A model generated the notes under the pieces. The model was not told where the DNA came from. It searched no databases and saw only the letters and a list, made by a program, of their open reading frames with translations. DNA of 64,000 nt from Candidatus Latescibacterota bacterium (GTDB lineage: Bacteria > Latescibacterota > MWCZ01), in NCBI GenBank assembly GCA_022706085.1, contig JAKJDF010000002.1, positions 320,372 to 384,371 on the forward strand. Direction: 5' to 3'. A program made the position numbers and the translations under genes. Below, piece by piece: positions 52,754 to 61,817 of the stretch. Each line of letters begins with the position of its first letter. Positions within the stretch are counted from its first letter, which is position 1.

Positions 52754-53079
52754 AGCTGAATCCCTTCCCGCGTGACGTTGGCATGGAACGGCGTGGCCGA
52801 CATCAGAGGGGAATCCCACTCGTCGCGGGCAAAAAAGATCAGGGAAACCACGATATCGTTCTCCAGTTCGAAGTCGTACACCGCGTTCCTGATCGCGTTC
52901 TCCTGTTCGTCGGAGAGTACGTGCTCCGACAGAACCAGCACGTCGTAATCTGAGTCGGGTTCGCGGGTCCCACGTGCGGCACTACCGTACAGAAACAGCA
53001 CCACGTCCGGAGCCACCTCGTAGACTGCGCGTTTGAGCCCCCGAGAGAACCAGTAATCTATCGCGCGTTTGTCTGACAC
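52750..53079 (-). CDS. MNT-type nucleotidyltransferase (MntA-like)
   Basis: This 109-residue minimal nucleotidyltransferase has the signature LYGSAARGTREPDSDYDVLVL, giving GSAARG (32-37) and the DxD (44, 46), with a third Asp near position 75 (ENDIVVSLIFF). Family members transfer AMP to HEPN toxins or other targets. The GTG start has AGGAGG upstream. It lies 30 bases after the frameshifted paralogue, inside the sigma operon, and overlaps the HEPN gene. Confidence 0.87.
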   Translation of the reverse strand: MSDKRAIDYWFSRGLKRAVYEVAPDVVLFLYGSAARGTREPDSDYDVLVLSEHVLSDEQENAIRNAVYDFELENDIVVSLIFFARDEWDSPLMSATPFHANVTREGIQL

Positions 53080-53110
53080 CTCAGTTTCCTCCTCCCGTGG
53101 AGGAATCCTC

Positions 53111-53478
53111 CTATTCCAGCCTCGTCATGGCGGAATTGGAGACAATGAACGCAAATCCCACGTTCAGCAGGAAAACGCCGATTAATTGACATCCATCGCG
53201 AGGCACGGTCGCAAAGCGTAGGATTACCGTGCAAGCCACGATGCTGAAAAAAGGACGGCCGTTCCAACGATACGCCCTGGGAACTGGATGTCCCATGGAA
53301 TATCCCGCTTCGCGATTTTTCCGATGGTACACATAACGCCGGCAAAAACGCACTTCCCCACGGGAGCTGCCAAAAGGGCGATCGCGACAATGAGCACGCT
53401 CACGAGCACGCAGCCCAAAGACAGCAACGCGAATTTTCCTGCGCTCGTCACCATAATGGTGTCAATATACGGCATCAT
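53111..53478 (-). pseudogene. Membrane protein paralogue B, interrupted by a one-base frameshift in T6
   Basis: The frame starting at 53478 (MMPYIDTIMVTSAGKFALLS...) stops at 53224, while the natural continuation (FSIVACTVILRFATVPRDG...FIVSNSAMTRLE) sits in the next frame to 53111. The frames meet at a six-base A-run on the plus strand (53247-53252; T6 on the coding strand). Adding one T restores a 122-residue protein matching paralogues A and C in helices and loop. It could be a true deletion, a sequencing error, or a slippage site. The start codon overlaps the stop of the small gene upstream (TGATG). Confidence 0.75.
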
Positions 53479-53681
53479 CAGTTTCTCTCCACGAAAACCG
53501 CGCTCTCGCCCATTTTCTCCGTGTGTTCCGCCGCCACCTCGGATTGTTCCTCGCGGGTGCGCTCCCAGCGCGCTGGTAGAGAACGTGAACCGGTAATGAC
53601 ACGGCAGACAAGTGCCGGTTCTTTCACGATTCGGCCACCGTCCAGGGAGATCGCGGTTGTGCCCAGCGCACGTTCCGCCAT
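53478..53681 (-). CDS. Small uncharacterised protein of the sigma operon
   Basis: This 67-residue protein begins MAERALGTTAISLDGGRIVK and ends EKMGESAVFVERN, with a basic, Arg-rich centre (SRSLPARWERTREEQ). No family is recognised. It is supported by GAGGAG before the ATG, seven bases after the preceding stop, and by a TGATG overlap with the next start. Likely cytoplasmic. Confidence 0.55.
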   Translation of the reverse strand: MAERALGTTAISLDGGRIVKEPALVCRVITGSRSLPARWERTREEQSEVAAEHTEKMGESAVFVERN

Positions 53682-53688
53682 CTGCTCC

Positions 53689-54093
53689 TCAGTCTACTTC
53701 TTCGGCACTGCGTGGTGACGGAGTGGTTTTTTCAAACTTCGCGACGACGAGATAGAACAGCAACAACCCGATGCCGGCGGCAAGCAGAACGATGCCAAAT
53801 ACTGCCCATCCCGTGAGGTTCGGAATGACCGCGGCAATGACGACACCCAGCCCGACCGTGAGGAACATGACACCGATTCCCAGGATTTTCAGGGACATCG
53901 GTACCCCGCGCGGAGTCTCCTCGCCGCTGAAATTGGGAACGGCTCTCATCGCACCCTCCACGGCGCGTCTGCCGGGGCCGAGGATAGCCGCGGTTGCGAC
54001 CACGAGAACAAACAGAATCCCGGCCACCAGAACGGCAGTAATACCGAGAATCACCACTTTCCCCGTGCTCATTGCCGCCAGCGCTTCGAACAT
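53689..54093 (-). CDS. Small membrane protein, paralogue C of the sigma operon
   Basis: A 134-residue protein with an N-terminal helix (VVILGITAVLVAGILFVLVV), a soluble loop (GPGRRAVEGAMRAVPNFSGE) and a C-terminal hydrophobic pair (GVMFLTVGLGVVIAAVIPNL; AVFGIVLLAAGIGLLLFYLVV), then EKTTPSPRSAEEVD. Same layout as paralogues A and B. It follows the anti-sigma gene by 15 bases. Function unknown; a target or sensor of the sigma factor is plausible. Confidence 0.7.
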   Translation of the reverse strand: MFEALAAMSTGKVVILGITAVLVAGILFVLVVATAAILGPGRRAVEGAMRAVPNFSGEETPRGVPMSLKILGIGVMFLTVGLGVVIAAVIPNLTGWAVFGIVLLAAGIGLLLFYLVVAKFEKTTPSPRSAEEVD

Positions 54094-54108
54094 GGTTCAA
54101 TCCTTTCG

Positions 54109-54552
54109 TTACGTCGTTTTCAGCACAAACCGGCCCCACATGAGGTCCTTCAGCACCTCGCGCACGACTCCTGAGGCTTCGCGTAACGCTTCCCGCGCGC
54201 CGGCAAGCGTTGTCCAAGTTTCGCGGATCACAGGCACATACGCTGCACAAAGAGGAGCATATGCCGCCTTGAGAGCATCCGCGAGCACTTTCCGCACAAT
54301 CTCCGCCGGGTCCAGCATCGCCTTCGCGGTTTCCCCCTGCCATCGTTCCACCACACGGGCGGCAAAGTCACCCGGGGGGTGATACACCGGAGCACGGGCA
54401 CCGGTTCTGACGAGGCGCGACTCCAGATCAAATTCGGCCCGGCACTCCCGGCAAGTCTGGAGGTGACCTCTGAGCCGTGCCGCGTCCTTCTCTTCCAATG
54501 TGCCGCGGATCAGTTCACCTGTGAGTGCCTGCGCCGTGCCGCACGAGATCAT
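54109..54552 (-). CDS. Zinc-finger (ZAS/HC2-type) anti-sigma factor
   Basis: A 147-residue protein with H30-x3-C34-x2-C37 (RLRGHLQTCRECRAEF) plus an early Cys4, the ZAS layout that binds ECF sigma factors. The rest is helical with no clear transmembrane helix, so it may be soluble and redox- or metal-responsive rather than a membrane sensor. It overlaps the sigma gene by ATGA, the classic sigma/anti-sigma arrangement. Confidence 0.82.
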   Translation of the reverse strand: MISCGTAQALTGELIRGTLEEKDAARLRGHLQTCRECRAEFDLESRLVRTGARAPVYHPPGDFAARVVERWQGETAKAMLDPAEIVRKVLADALKAAYAPLCAAYVPVIRETWTTLAGAREALREASGVVREVLKDLMWGRFVLKTT

Positions 54553-55097
54553 TGCTCACCTCCACGCTCAGCCAGGGCTGCTCTCAACATGGCTTTTGCC
54601 CGAAACAATCTGATCTTCACCGTATCCACGGAAATCCCCAGTGCGCGCGCGGTCTCCTCGTAAGAAAAGCCTTCAAAGTAGCGAAACAGGACGGGCAATC
54701 TGTACGATTCGGGTAACTGCAGCACTGCGTTCCAAGTCTCCCGCTCTTCGTCGTTTTCCGGGTCTGACGCCAATCGTTGCGCGTCTGGCAACGACGCGAC
54801 CGGGTCATCGTCTGAGGACGGCCGGGGAAAACGCTTCCTCATTTTGGTCCGTGCCGAGCATTCATTCACCGTGATGCGGTACAACCACGTCTTCAGAGAA
54901 CTTCCGCCCCGGAACAGGTGTAACGAACGAAGCGCGTTGAGGAATACCGTCTGTGACGCGTCTCGGGCTTCGTCTTCATCGCTCAGCATCCGCAGGGCGA
55001 GCGTGTACACGGATGACTGATAGCGTCGCACGAGAACCTCGGCCGCAGCACGGTCTCCCCGGCAACACGCCTCGACGAGTTCTTGATCGCTGTGCAC
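54549..55097 (-). CDS. ECF sigma factor
   Basis: This 182-residue sigma-70 family ECF factor has region 2 in DASQTVFLNALRSLHLFRG with SLKTWLYRITVNE, and region 4 in LPESYRLPVLFRYFEGFSYEE with ALGISVDTVKIRLFRAKAML. It heads the nine-gene run and is followed by its anti-sigma. A candidate ECF-type promoter lies just upstream, consistent with autoregulation. Confidence 0.93.
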   Translation of the reverse strand: MHSDQELVEACCRGDRAAAEVLVRRYQSSVYTLALRMLSDEDEARDASQTVFLNALRSLHLFRGGSSLKTWLYRITVNECSARTKMRKRFPRPSSDDDPVASLPDAQRLASDPENDEERETWNAVLQLPESYRLPVLFRYFEGFSYEETARALGISVDTVKIRLFRAKAMLRAALAERGGEQ

Positions 55098-55143
55098 CGG
55101 CCGGTATCCCGTTGTGCGCGCCTGGTATGTCTGCTGTTACTTG

Positions 55144-55173
55144 CTTAGAGAACGATGCGGGAGAAATGTTACA
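55144..55173 (-). promoter_or_regulatory. Candidate ECF-type promoter for the sigma operon
   Basis: On the minus strand TGTAAC (55173-55168) is followed by CGTTCTCTAAG, with 18 bases between TGTAAC and TCTAAG. TGTAAC-type -35 elements with CGT/TCTAA-type -10s are common for ECF factors. Located about 50-75 bases before the sigma start. Confidence 0.5.
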
Positions 55174-55191
55174 AGAAGAACGCGGCACCAC

Positions 55192-55230
55192 CAAAAAAGG
55201 CGGGTGGGAACGGACACGCTCCCACCCGCC
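55192..55230 (-). terminator. Intrinsic terminator after the PorV-like gene
   Basis: GGCGGGTGGGAA and TTCCCACCCGCC-type arms (55199-55210, 55221-55230) pair, and the stem runs into TTTTTT on the minus strand. It closes the TonB-receptor/PorV operon about 20 bases after its last stop. Confidence 0.85.
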
Positions 55231-55249
55231 TGCTCGCTGGGAACTGCGG

Positions 55250-56293
55250 TCAGAAACCGACCTGCACGTCGAACCGGTGAACCGATCCGAGCAGAGAGCC
55301 GGCGTTTGACCACGCGTAGTTCACTCCGACAGCCGTCGGGCCGATGGTGTGACGGATGCCTGCGCCGAGAGAGACCAGAGAGGTCGTCATCGGCGGCGTG
55401 GTACTTACTTTCGGGACAAAGTTGGCGTAATCCCGTCCCGTGCGGAACGCCCCGCGCAGAAACACCTTCTGCATGAGGCCGTATTCGGCTCCGATGACAA
55501 GTTCCTCCGCCCGGTCACGCGGATGCAGCGCATCCGCGCTGACGACGAGGCTGCTCATGTTGTCTGACGGCATATCGGTCATGTTGAGCAGGTCCGCCGC
55601 CAATCCGATCCGGAAGATGAGGGGTAGATCGTACCCTTCATCCTGATGTCTTGCCTGACGCGAGAAGTTCCTTATTGACATGCTGAGCACAGAACTTCCC
55701 ACCCCGGTGCGGTACAGTGTTCCGGCATCGAACACGAATACGCTGGTTTTGCTGCCGGAGGAGTTGACAAGCCCCAGATCCTCTACGGCGTAACGGCCGG
55801 CGAGACCGATCTGGAACTTGTCGGTCACTTTCCGCGCCGCGCCAACGCCAATCGCCATGGAACTGAGGTCGAGATTGCCCAGACCGGTCACCGCACCGGA
55901 GACCGTCATCTGGTAACCTTTGACAGTGCCATAGTCCACTGCCATTGCGGACACCCCGAACACGCCATACGGGGTATTCCGCGCCACTGCGACAGCGTTG
56001 AGCGCCACGTCGGCTGCCCATTCGGTGTGCGCAAGATAGACGTCGTTGCATTTTCCGGCGGTGTTGGCGAGGCCTGCCGGATTGTAGAACATGGAGGCTG
56101 CGCCCATCTCCAATCCGGTAACCGCTCCACCCATCCCTTCAGCGCGGGCGCTTTGCCCGATCTCAAGGAATTTCATGCCGGCCTGACCGAGTTTCGTCTG
56201 GTTGAACGTAAGCGCCGGTATCTGCGCAAATGCCGAGGACGACGCCACAAAGGCAGCCACCAGCGCCGCAACAAAGCTACGAGCATGTGTCAT
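55250..56293 (-). CDS. PorV/PorQ-family outer-membrane protein
   Basis: A 347-residue predicted outer-membrane beta-barrel, UPF0164/PorV-like. Signal peptide MTHARSFVAALVAAFVASSSAFA, then GQAGMKFLEIGQSARAEGMG and FYNPAGLA, the hallmark of the family. In Bacteroidota PorV is the outer-membrane shuttle for type IX cargo. It is the last gene after a sorting-domain protein and a TonB-dependent receptor. Distinct from the 25.7 kb member. Confidence 0.85.
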   Translation of the reverse strand: MTHARSFVAALVAAFVASSSAFAQIPALTFNQTKLGQAGMKFLEIGQSARAEGMGGAVTGLEMGAASMFYNPAGLANTAGKCNDVYLAHTEWAADVALNAVAVARNTPYGVFGVSAMAVDYGTVKGYQMTVSGAVTGLGNLDLSSMAIGVGAARKVTDKFQIGLAGRYAVEDLGLVNSSGSKTSVFVFDAGTLYRTGVGSSVLSMSIRNFSRQARHQDEGYDLPLIFRIGLAADLLNMTDMPSDNMSSLVVSADALHPRDRAEELVIGAEYGLMQKVFLRGAFRTGRDYANFVPKVSTTPPMTTSLVSLGAGIRHTIGPTAVGVNYAWSNAGSLLGSVHRFDVQVGF

Positions 56294-56317
56294 GGTGTTT
56301 CCCTTTCTGGTTGCCGC

Positions 56318-58546
56318 CTAACGAGCAATCACCAATTTGCCAACCGATTTGCCGTTCACACTGTCAACCACGTAGATGTAGACGCCGCTGACCACGGGCT
56401 GGCCGGCATCGGAGAGGAGATCCCACGCCTCCGTTCCGGCATTCGCATTATGCGTGATCGTACGGACCCTGACGCCATCAAGCGTGAAGATGGTGATCGT
56501 CGCCTGCTGCGGGAGCCCGTAGAACAGCATCTGCTGAGCGAAGCCCGGCAGCGGCTGGTTCTTCGCCGACGCGAAAGTGCTTCTCTGGTAGCGCATGTCA
56601 TACGGGTTGGGGACCACGTACACTCCTGTGTCGGCCACCACCGAAACGGGTGCGGTCGAGGGGCCAACGCCGCGGGCGGTCCGACACATGTGGGAGCTGG
56701 ATTCGACGCCGCTCGCGTTCACCGTAACGAGATAGTAGTAGTAAAGGATGCCCACCGATACGTTGTTGTCGGTGTACGTTGTCACGCTTGTCGGTCCTTC
56801 GTAGATCTTCTCGAAGGGGAAATCTCCGACCCGGCTGCCGCGCGCGCGATAGATGCGGTACGCGGTTACTTCACCCGCGCGCGTGGAGGGAGCGGTCCAC
56901 GTCAGTTTGACCGATTGGATTCCTCCCGTCACCGCGAGGGTTGCCGGGTTTGGCGGAGTGGTCGGAATGGTGGCCAACCGCGCTTCAAGATCACCGATCT
57001 GAGAGACGTTCCGGGTTATAATATCCTGCGCGCGGCGGACGATGGTGTAGAGGGAGTCCTCGCCCGTGTAATACGTGCGCAGCCGTTCCGTCTCGTCCAT
57101 GCGTGTGAGCCCCTGGGCGGCAAGTTCTGCGTCCGAGAGCCTCATGCGTTTGCCGAACAGAACGGTCTGGTTGTGAGGGAATCCCCCGACCGCGGAGATC
57201 CAGATCGTGTTGATCGAGTCACCCGGTGGGATGTTCCATCCACCCACGCTGAACACCGTGTTGCTTCCGATGTACTTCGGGTTGGCGCCGGCGCCATACG
57301 GGATGCCCTTGTGCACGGCATCCCGCTCGAACCGCGCGGTGGAACCGACGAGGTTGCCGTTGGGCAGCATGCTTTCGTACGTCGCCTGCATGCCCTCAAC
57401 GTCAATCCGTGGCATTCTGGTGATGCTGTCGAAGTTGAACCGTTTGGGCTGGTCGGGATCATCCGCCCGATTTGCCACCGATACGTCGGCATGAACAAGC
57501 GCCATTCCGGGCCACCGCGGCGAAAGCCACCGGCCGGTGATCGGATCGGGGTCACCGCTGTCTTCGCCCGGCCACACCGGGGAGTCGCCGTCCCAGTTGT
57601 ACATGATGCGCAGGTCACCGTATGATTTCACGGTAGCCGCGCCGCCGACGATCGCAGAGATGCCGTACGCGTTGGCGATGAACTGCTTCACGTCTGACGT
57701 CACGGCTTCCGCGGCGTACGTTCCGGCGTTGTGCCCTTTGTAGTCAGTGAGTGAGTTGCCGCTCCACTCGCAGCAGGAGTTCGTGGCATTCTGGCCTTCG
57801 GAACGGTCGTTGTACCACATCGAGTGCGAGAAGTAGAAATCCGTGAGCGTCTGGGAGTACTGCGCGTTGGGGTTTCCGGCTGCCGTAGTTCTCGACGAAC
57901 AGCAGTACTTCCCCGTGTTCTTGAACGTGTAGTGCCAGACGTGGTAATCGTTGTGCAAAGGATGCGCAAATGCGTACGCTGTACGCACTGTTTCCAACCC
58001 CATGTTATTCCTCCACGACGAGATGATCTTCGCGTCGGCGCACAGGGTTGGATCCTCGCCACCCGATACTTCCGGCGGGTTGTTCGCCACGCCGTCGGTG
58101 GTGATCGCCGTCGGGTTGGATTTGTAGATCAGCTTGATCGTGCCGTTGATGAGCTGATAACTGTTCGCCTGCGGCGTATTCCGGATATCCCGTTGCACCA
58201 CAAAGAATGGGTACACGTATCCTGGTGGTTGATCAGACGGCATTTCCCAGGACGCGTTGTCGGGCGGCACCGTGAAGTTGGTCACGCCGTAGAGAAAGCC
58301 GCGGTACGAAGCAGACGAATGCGAGTATTTCTCGCCTCCGAGGTCCTCCTTCCAGAAACCGCCGGGCCAGACCATGCAGGTCCCGCCCCACGCCTCGTTT
58401 CCGGCGTTGGAGTACTCATCCCAGAGTCTCCCGACACGGATGTGAGCCGCGTTCGCCATGCTGGCGCAGATACCGAGAAGCGCCAGACACATGATGAAGC
58501 GGTTCACCTGCCGGGTGGGGACTCCTGACTGGTGGGTTCGAGTCAT
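56318..58546 (-). CDS. Exported FN3 protein with T9SS/FlgD-like C-terminal sorting domain
   Basis: This 742-residue protein has an N-terminal signal region (NRFIMCLALLGICASMANA). A large uncharacterised domain follows, with Trp/Tyr/Asn-rich segments and a double Cys (GKYCCSSR and NSCCEWSG). A fibronectin type III domain comes next (VKLTWTAPSTRAGEVTAYRIY), then the sorting domain beginning YVVPNPYDMRYQRSTF and ending SGVYIYVVDSVNGKSVGKLV. ATG with AGGAGG eight bases upstream. Flanked by the TonB receptor and a PorV-like protein, it is a likely surface cargo. Confidence 0.85.
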   Translation of the reverse strand: MTRTHQSGVPTRQVNRFIMCLALLGICASMANAAHIRVGRLWDEYSNAGNEAWGGTCMVWPGGFWKEDLGGEKYSHSSASYRGFLYGVTNFTVPPDNASWEMPSDQPPGYVYPFFVVQRDIRNTPQANSYQLINGTIKLIYKSNPTAITTDGVANNPPEVSGGEDPTLCADAKIISSWRNNMGLETVRTAYAFAHPLHNDYHVWHYTFKNTGKYCCSSRTTAAGNPNAQYSQTLTDFYFSHSMWYNDRSEGQNATNSCCEWSGNSLTDYKGHNAGTYAAEAVTSDVKQFIANAYGISAIVGGAATVKSYGDLRIMYNWDGDSPVWPGEDSGDPDPITGRWLSPRWPGMALVHADVSVANRADDPDQPKRFNFDSITRMPRIDVEGMQATYESMLPNGNLVGSTARFERDAVHKGIPYGAGANPKYIGSNTVFSVGGWNIPPGDSINTIWISAVGGFPHNQTVLFGKRMRLSDAELAAQGLTRMDETERLRTYYTGEDSLYTIVRRAQDIITRNVSQIGDLEARLATIPTTPPNPATLAVTGGIQSVKLTWTAPSTRAGEVTAYRIYRARGSRVGDFPFEKIYEGPTSVTTYTDNNVSVGILYYYYLVTVNASGVESSSHMCRTARGVGPSTAPVSVVADTGVYVVPNPYDMRYQRSTFASAKNQPLPGFAQQMLFYGLPQQATITIFTLDGVRVRTITHNANAGTEAWDLLSDAGQPVVSGVYIYVVDSVNGKSVGKLVIAR

Positions 58547-58578
58547 GTACCATGCCTCCTGTAAACGTGTTTACGCTA

Positions 58579-61500
58579 TCAGAAGTCCACCCTGACACCA
58601 AACGAAAACGTGCGCGGATAGGAGAACAGCGTCCATTGATCACGAAGCGGCAACACTGCGTAGCTCGGTGTGTCGCCGATCTTGTCGTTGCCCCTCGTGT
58701 CCTCGATGAGCGGGTCATCAATCGGGAAGTGCAGCGATTTCATGTACGCCGTCAGGTCGTCCCCGCGCATGGAGCCCGTCCACACTTTGCGCGCGAACAC
58801 ATTGTTGACGTCGAAAAACGCGGCGCAGTTGACTTTGCCGAAGGTGAAGCCTTTCTGAATCCGCATGTCCGACATCCACCAGTCGGGATATGCCACGTTT
58901 GGTGATTTGACGTAGGCCTGGCTCAGAAGCGTCCCGGGCGAGCTGACGGGATCGTAAATGGCGTCAGCACCGCGCTGGTAAGAAGTGAGCCAGTTGAGTG
59001 ACCAGCCGCCCGTCGCCAGCGCAGGCAGGCCCATGAGCGAGAAATCGCGTGGCGTGTGCAGATCAACATTCAGCTTGCTGTAGGGGCGCGCACGATACGG
59101 GGCATCCCGGAACTCAGCAACCGGCACTTCGTTCACGTCCTCGCTGATGCGCGCGTACCCCAGACGCGTGGTCGTCACCATCTCCACCCCGCCGCTCCAG
59201 AAGCCCGTGGCGAAGCGACCGATGCGTTTGGAGAGTTTGAACTCGAACCCGCGAATGTCTGAGTACTGCTTGTTAAACGGTTCGATCACGTCGTACGGTT
59301 GCGTCGGAGCGAGGGCCTTCCTGATAGTGAGGTTGATCTCGTTCGTTGCGTCCTTGTAGTAACCCGCGACGTGCAACAGATACACTCCAAACAATTCCTG
59401 ATCGAATCCGAGTTCGTACGCGATGGTCCGCGGCATGTCGAGGTCCGGGTTCCCGAGGTACTCAATCGAACCCGGCTGGTTGGGATACATGCCGAACACG
59501 TACTGGTTCTGCGGAACGGCGTAGAAGTGGCCGTAGTTGAAAAACACTTTCGTCGTCCGGCTGATCGGGTGAGAGATGCCGAGCCGGGGGCTGAAGTGGA
59601 TCTTCGCGCTCACGTCTTCCGTCTGCAGTGAGTCGGGCGCCACGGTTCCGTTCGGGCCGAAACGGTTCTTGATGGACGCGGCCATGTCCCAATCCGTCAG
59701 CAGAGAACCCCACGCGCTGTGGTCGTAGATATTCGTGTAAAGGTTGCCCGGGTACTGCCAGGGCTCAAGAATCTCGCCGTTGGAGTTGTAGTAATCCATC
59801 CGCAGACCGAGGTTCGCGATCATGCCTTCGTGCTCGATCTTATCCTGCACGAATGCCGCCATACGGGTGGGCGTTGCGGTCCATTTCTGCATCTGGTAAT
59901 TCTGTGCGCTTGCAACTCCACCCTTCTGGTTCAACGTGACAAATACTCCCTCGAAACCTGCGCGGAGAAGATTCTGGCTGTTGAGCTGATTTGTGTACGT
60001 TCCGAACAGTCGGATCGAGTGCCAGTCGGATGAATCCCGGCTGTTCGCCTGGCCGGCGAGCTCGTAGTTCATCCACGTACCGTCGTTCCGCCCGGTGCCG
60101 ATCCATCCGTACGGGACGGAATCGAGTGTGTCCTTCAGCCCTGAGGTCAGTATGAGCGCGGCGGGCGTGGCGCGTTCACCGGCACTGATGTTGTACCCGT
60201 ACTGGTTGTACTCGAGGCCCGCGTCGACGTACGCTGCCTGATTCAACGTGTACGTGCCGGTCAGGCTGATCGCCATGCGGTCGAACGCGGCTTTCGTGTT
60301 GCCGTAGAGCGCGTATTTGGTGGTGGGACCAAGGAAATTGATGCTGGGGCCGAAATCGCGGTAAATCGTCGAAGTGAGCCCGCGACCGGAGGCACCCATA
60401 CCGGTCTCCTGCCCGACCATCACACCGAGGTTCAGGCGCAACGGTTCTATCGGACGGAAGTTCAGCTTCACGTCGATCTGGAAGTCTTTGTACGCCGGAT
60501 TGATCTGCGGCGTGGCATACGCCGTCTGTTCCATCCGGGTACCGATGACCAGACCATATTGCTGACCGATGGGAACACCCACGGCGCCATCAATCACATA
60601 ATCCGCGGTGTTGGCGTAGTCTTTCACCCGGTGTTGCCACCGCCATTTCTCGAGCAGGTCGTTCGCGCTCAGCCCCTTCGGGTTCTGCGCGGAATTCGCC
60701 GCAATGGCGGTCCACCCGGCAAACACATTTTGCCACTTCATGTTGTTCGGGTTGCCGGGGGTGGGGTCTGGCACCTGGATATCTCGTGTCGTGGTGACGT
60801 CCTTTCCGTACGTCTGCCACTCGAACGAGTTCTCCCCGAACGCCGCATACCCGTCCGGCTCGTAGAACTTTTTGTGCGCCGGGTAATACTGGGCAGTGAA
60901 CCCGCCCCAGATCGGCTGGCCAAGCCCCGGCCTGCTGACGACGTTGATGACGCCCGACCGTGCGTTACCGTATTCGGCGTTGAAGCCGCCGGTAAGCACC
61001 TGCAGTTCCTGCAGACTGGAGGCAACCACCGTCATTTTCGGCACGTTGAGTCGTTCGTCCACCGCAAGGCGGCCATCCACGATTACCTGTGTCTGATCGA
61101 GGCCGCCGCCGCGGATGCCGCCGGTAACCCCTACGCCGGGTTCCAGCGCAAGTGCTTCCTGAACGCTCTTTGTGGGAACCGCGGTGACTTCCGATGGCTC
61201 CAGAATGGTTTTGGAACCCGACACGTCAAGCTGGATGACTTCCCGCGGCGCCACCACGGTGACACCGCCCACCTCGATCGTCGTGCTTGCCAGGGCAAAA
61301 TTCGCCTGCGCCGTGCGGTCAACGTTCACGCGAAGGCCGGTCAGCGTCGCCGAGCGGTACCCGACGAGGCTGGCTTCCACGCTGTACTCCCCTGGAGGCA
61401 GGTTGATGATGAAGTAGCGTCCGTCCGCGTCCGTCGAGGCTCCTACGCGTGAGCCGACAATCATGACGGCCGCGCCCGGAATCGGTTCTCCGCTCGCCTG

Positions 61501-61614
61501 GTCAGTGACTCTTCCCGCGATTTTGCCGGTTTGCGCGGCGTTGGCGGAGCCACCGAGAAGCAGGAGCGCGGCAACCGTGATCATCCCGGATACCATGCAC
61601 CTCTTTAGTGCCAT
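58579..61614 (-). CDS. TonB-dependent receptor with carboxypeptidase-regulatory-like N-terminus
   Basis: This 1011-residue outer-membrane receptor has signal peptide MALKRCMVSGMITVAALLLL. A CarboxypepD_reg-like domain follows (GRVTDQASGEPIPGAAVMIV, DADGRYFIINLPPGEYSVEA), then the plug (VQEALALEPGVGVTGGIRGG, VIVDGRLAVDER, GFNAEYGNARSGVINVV) and a beta-barrel ending in FSFGVRVDF with the C-terminal Phe. ATG at 61614 chosen for AAGGAGGAGG upstream. Downstream genes are a sorting-domain protein and a PorV-like protein. Substrate unknown; no SusD-like lipoprotein is adjacent. Confidence 0.9.
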   Translation of the reverse strand: MALKRCMVSGMITVAALLLLGGSANAAQTGKIAGRVTDQASGEPIPGAAVMIVGSRVGASTDADGRYFIINLPPGEYSVEASLVGYRSATLTGLRVNVDRTAQANFALASTTIEVGGVTVVAPREVIQLDVSGSKTILEPSEVTAVPTKSVQEALALEPGVGVTGGIRGGGLDQTQVIVDGRLAVDERLNVPKMTVVASSLQELQVLTGGFNAEYGNARSGVINVVSRPGLGQPIWGGFTAQYYPAHKKFYEPDGYAAFGENSFEWQTYGKDVTTTRDIQVPDPTPGNPNNMKWQNVFAGWTAIAANSAQNPKGLSANDLLEKWRWQHRVKDYANTADYVIDGAVGVPIGQQYGLVIGTRMEQTAYATPQINPAYKDFQIDVKLNFRPIEPLRLNLGVMVGQETGMGASGRGLTSTIYRDFGPSINFLGPTTKYALYGNTKAAFDRMAISLTGTYTLNQAAYVDAGLEYNQYGYNISAGERATPAALILTSGLKDTLDSVPYGWIGTGRNDGTWMNYELAGQANSRDSSDWHSIRLFGTYTNQLNSQNLLRAGFEGVFVTLNQKGGVASAQNYQMQKWTATPTRMAAFVQDKIEHEGMIANLGLRMDYYNSNGEILEPWQYPGNLYTNIYDHSAWGSLLTDWDMAASIKNRFGPNGTVAPDSLQTEDVSAKIHFSPRLGISHPISRTTKVFFNYGHFYAVPQNQYVFGMYPNQPGSIEYLGNPDLDMPRTIAYELGFDQELFGVYLLHVAGYYKDATNEINLTIRKALAPTQPYDVIEPFNKQYSDIRGFEFKLSKRIGRFATGFWSGGVEMVTTTRLGYARISEDVNEVPVAEFRDAPYRARPYSKLNVDLHTPRDFSLMGLPALATGGWSLNWLTSYQRGADAIYDPVSSPGTLLSQAYVKSPNVAYPDWWMSDMRIQKGFTFGKVNCAAFFDVNNVFARKVWTGSMRGDDLTAYMKSLHFPIDDPLIEDTRGNDKIGDTPSYAVLPLRDQWTLFSYPRTFSFGVRVDF

Positions 61615-61817
61615 GATGCCCTCCTCCTTGCCCACATCTCGTGGGTTAAGGGTGAAACTGGGGCACGCGTCAAATGCCGAACCAGGTTGCCCATCGCAAT
61701 GGTCGTTTTCCGCCCTCCTTTCCGGGGCATTACCCCAAAAAAAGACAGACCGGGTGCGTACGGCACACCCGTAACAACCATCTGTGTATATCAGTTAACG
61801 ATGAAATTGGGAAATCG

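Noticed and set aside
56027-57625. 532-codon plus-strand frame opposite the PorV-like and FN3 genes
   Set aside because: Covers the ends of two supported genes and their intergenic gap; His/Arg-rich shadow composition.
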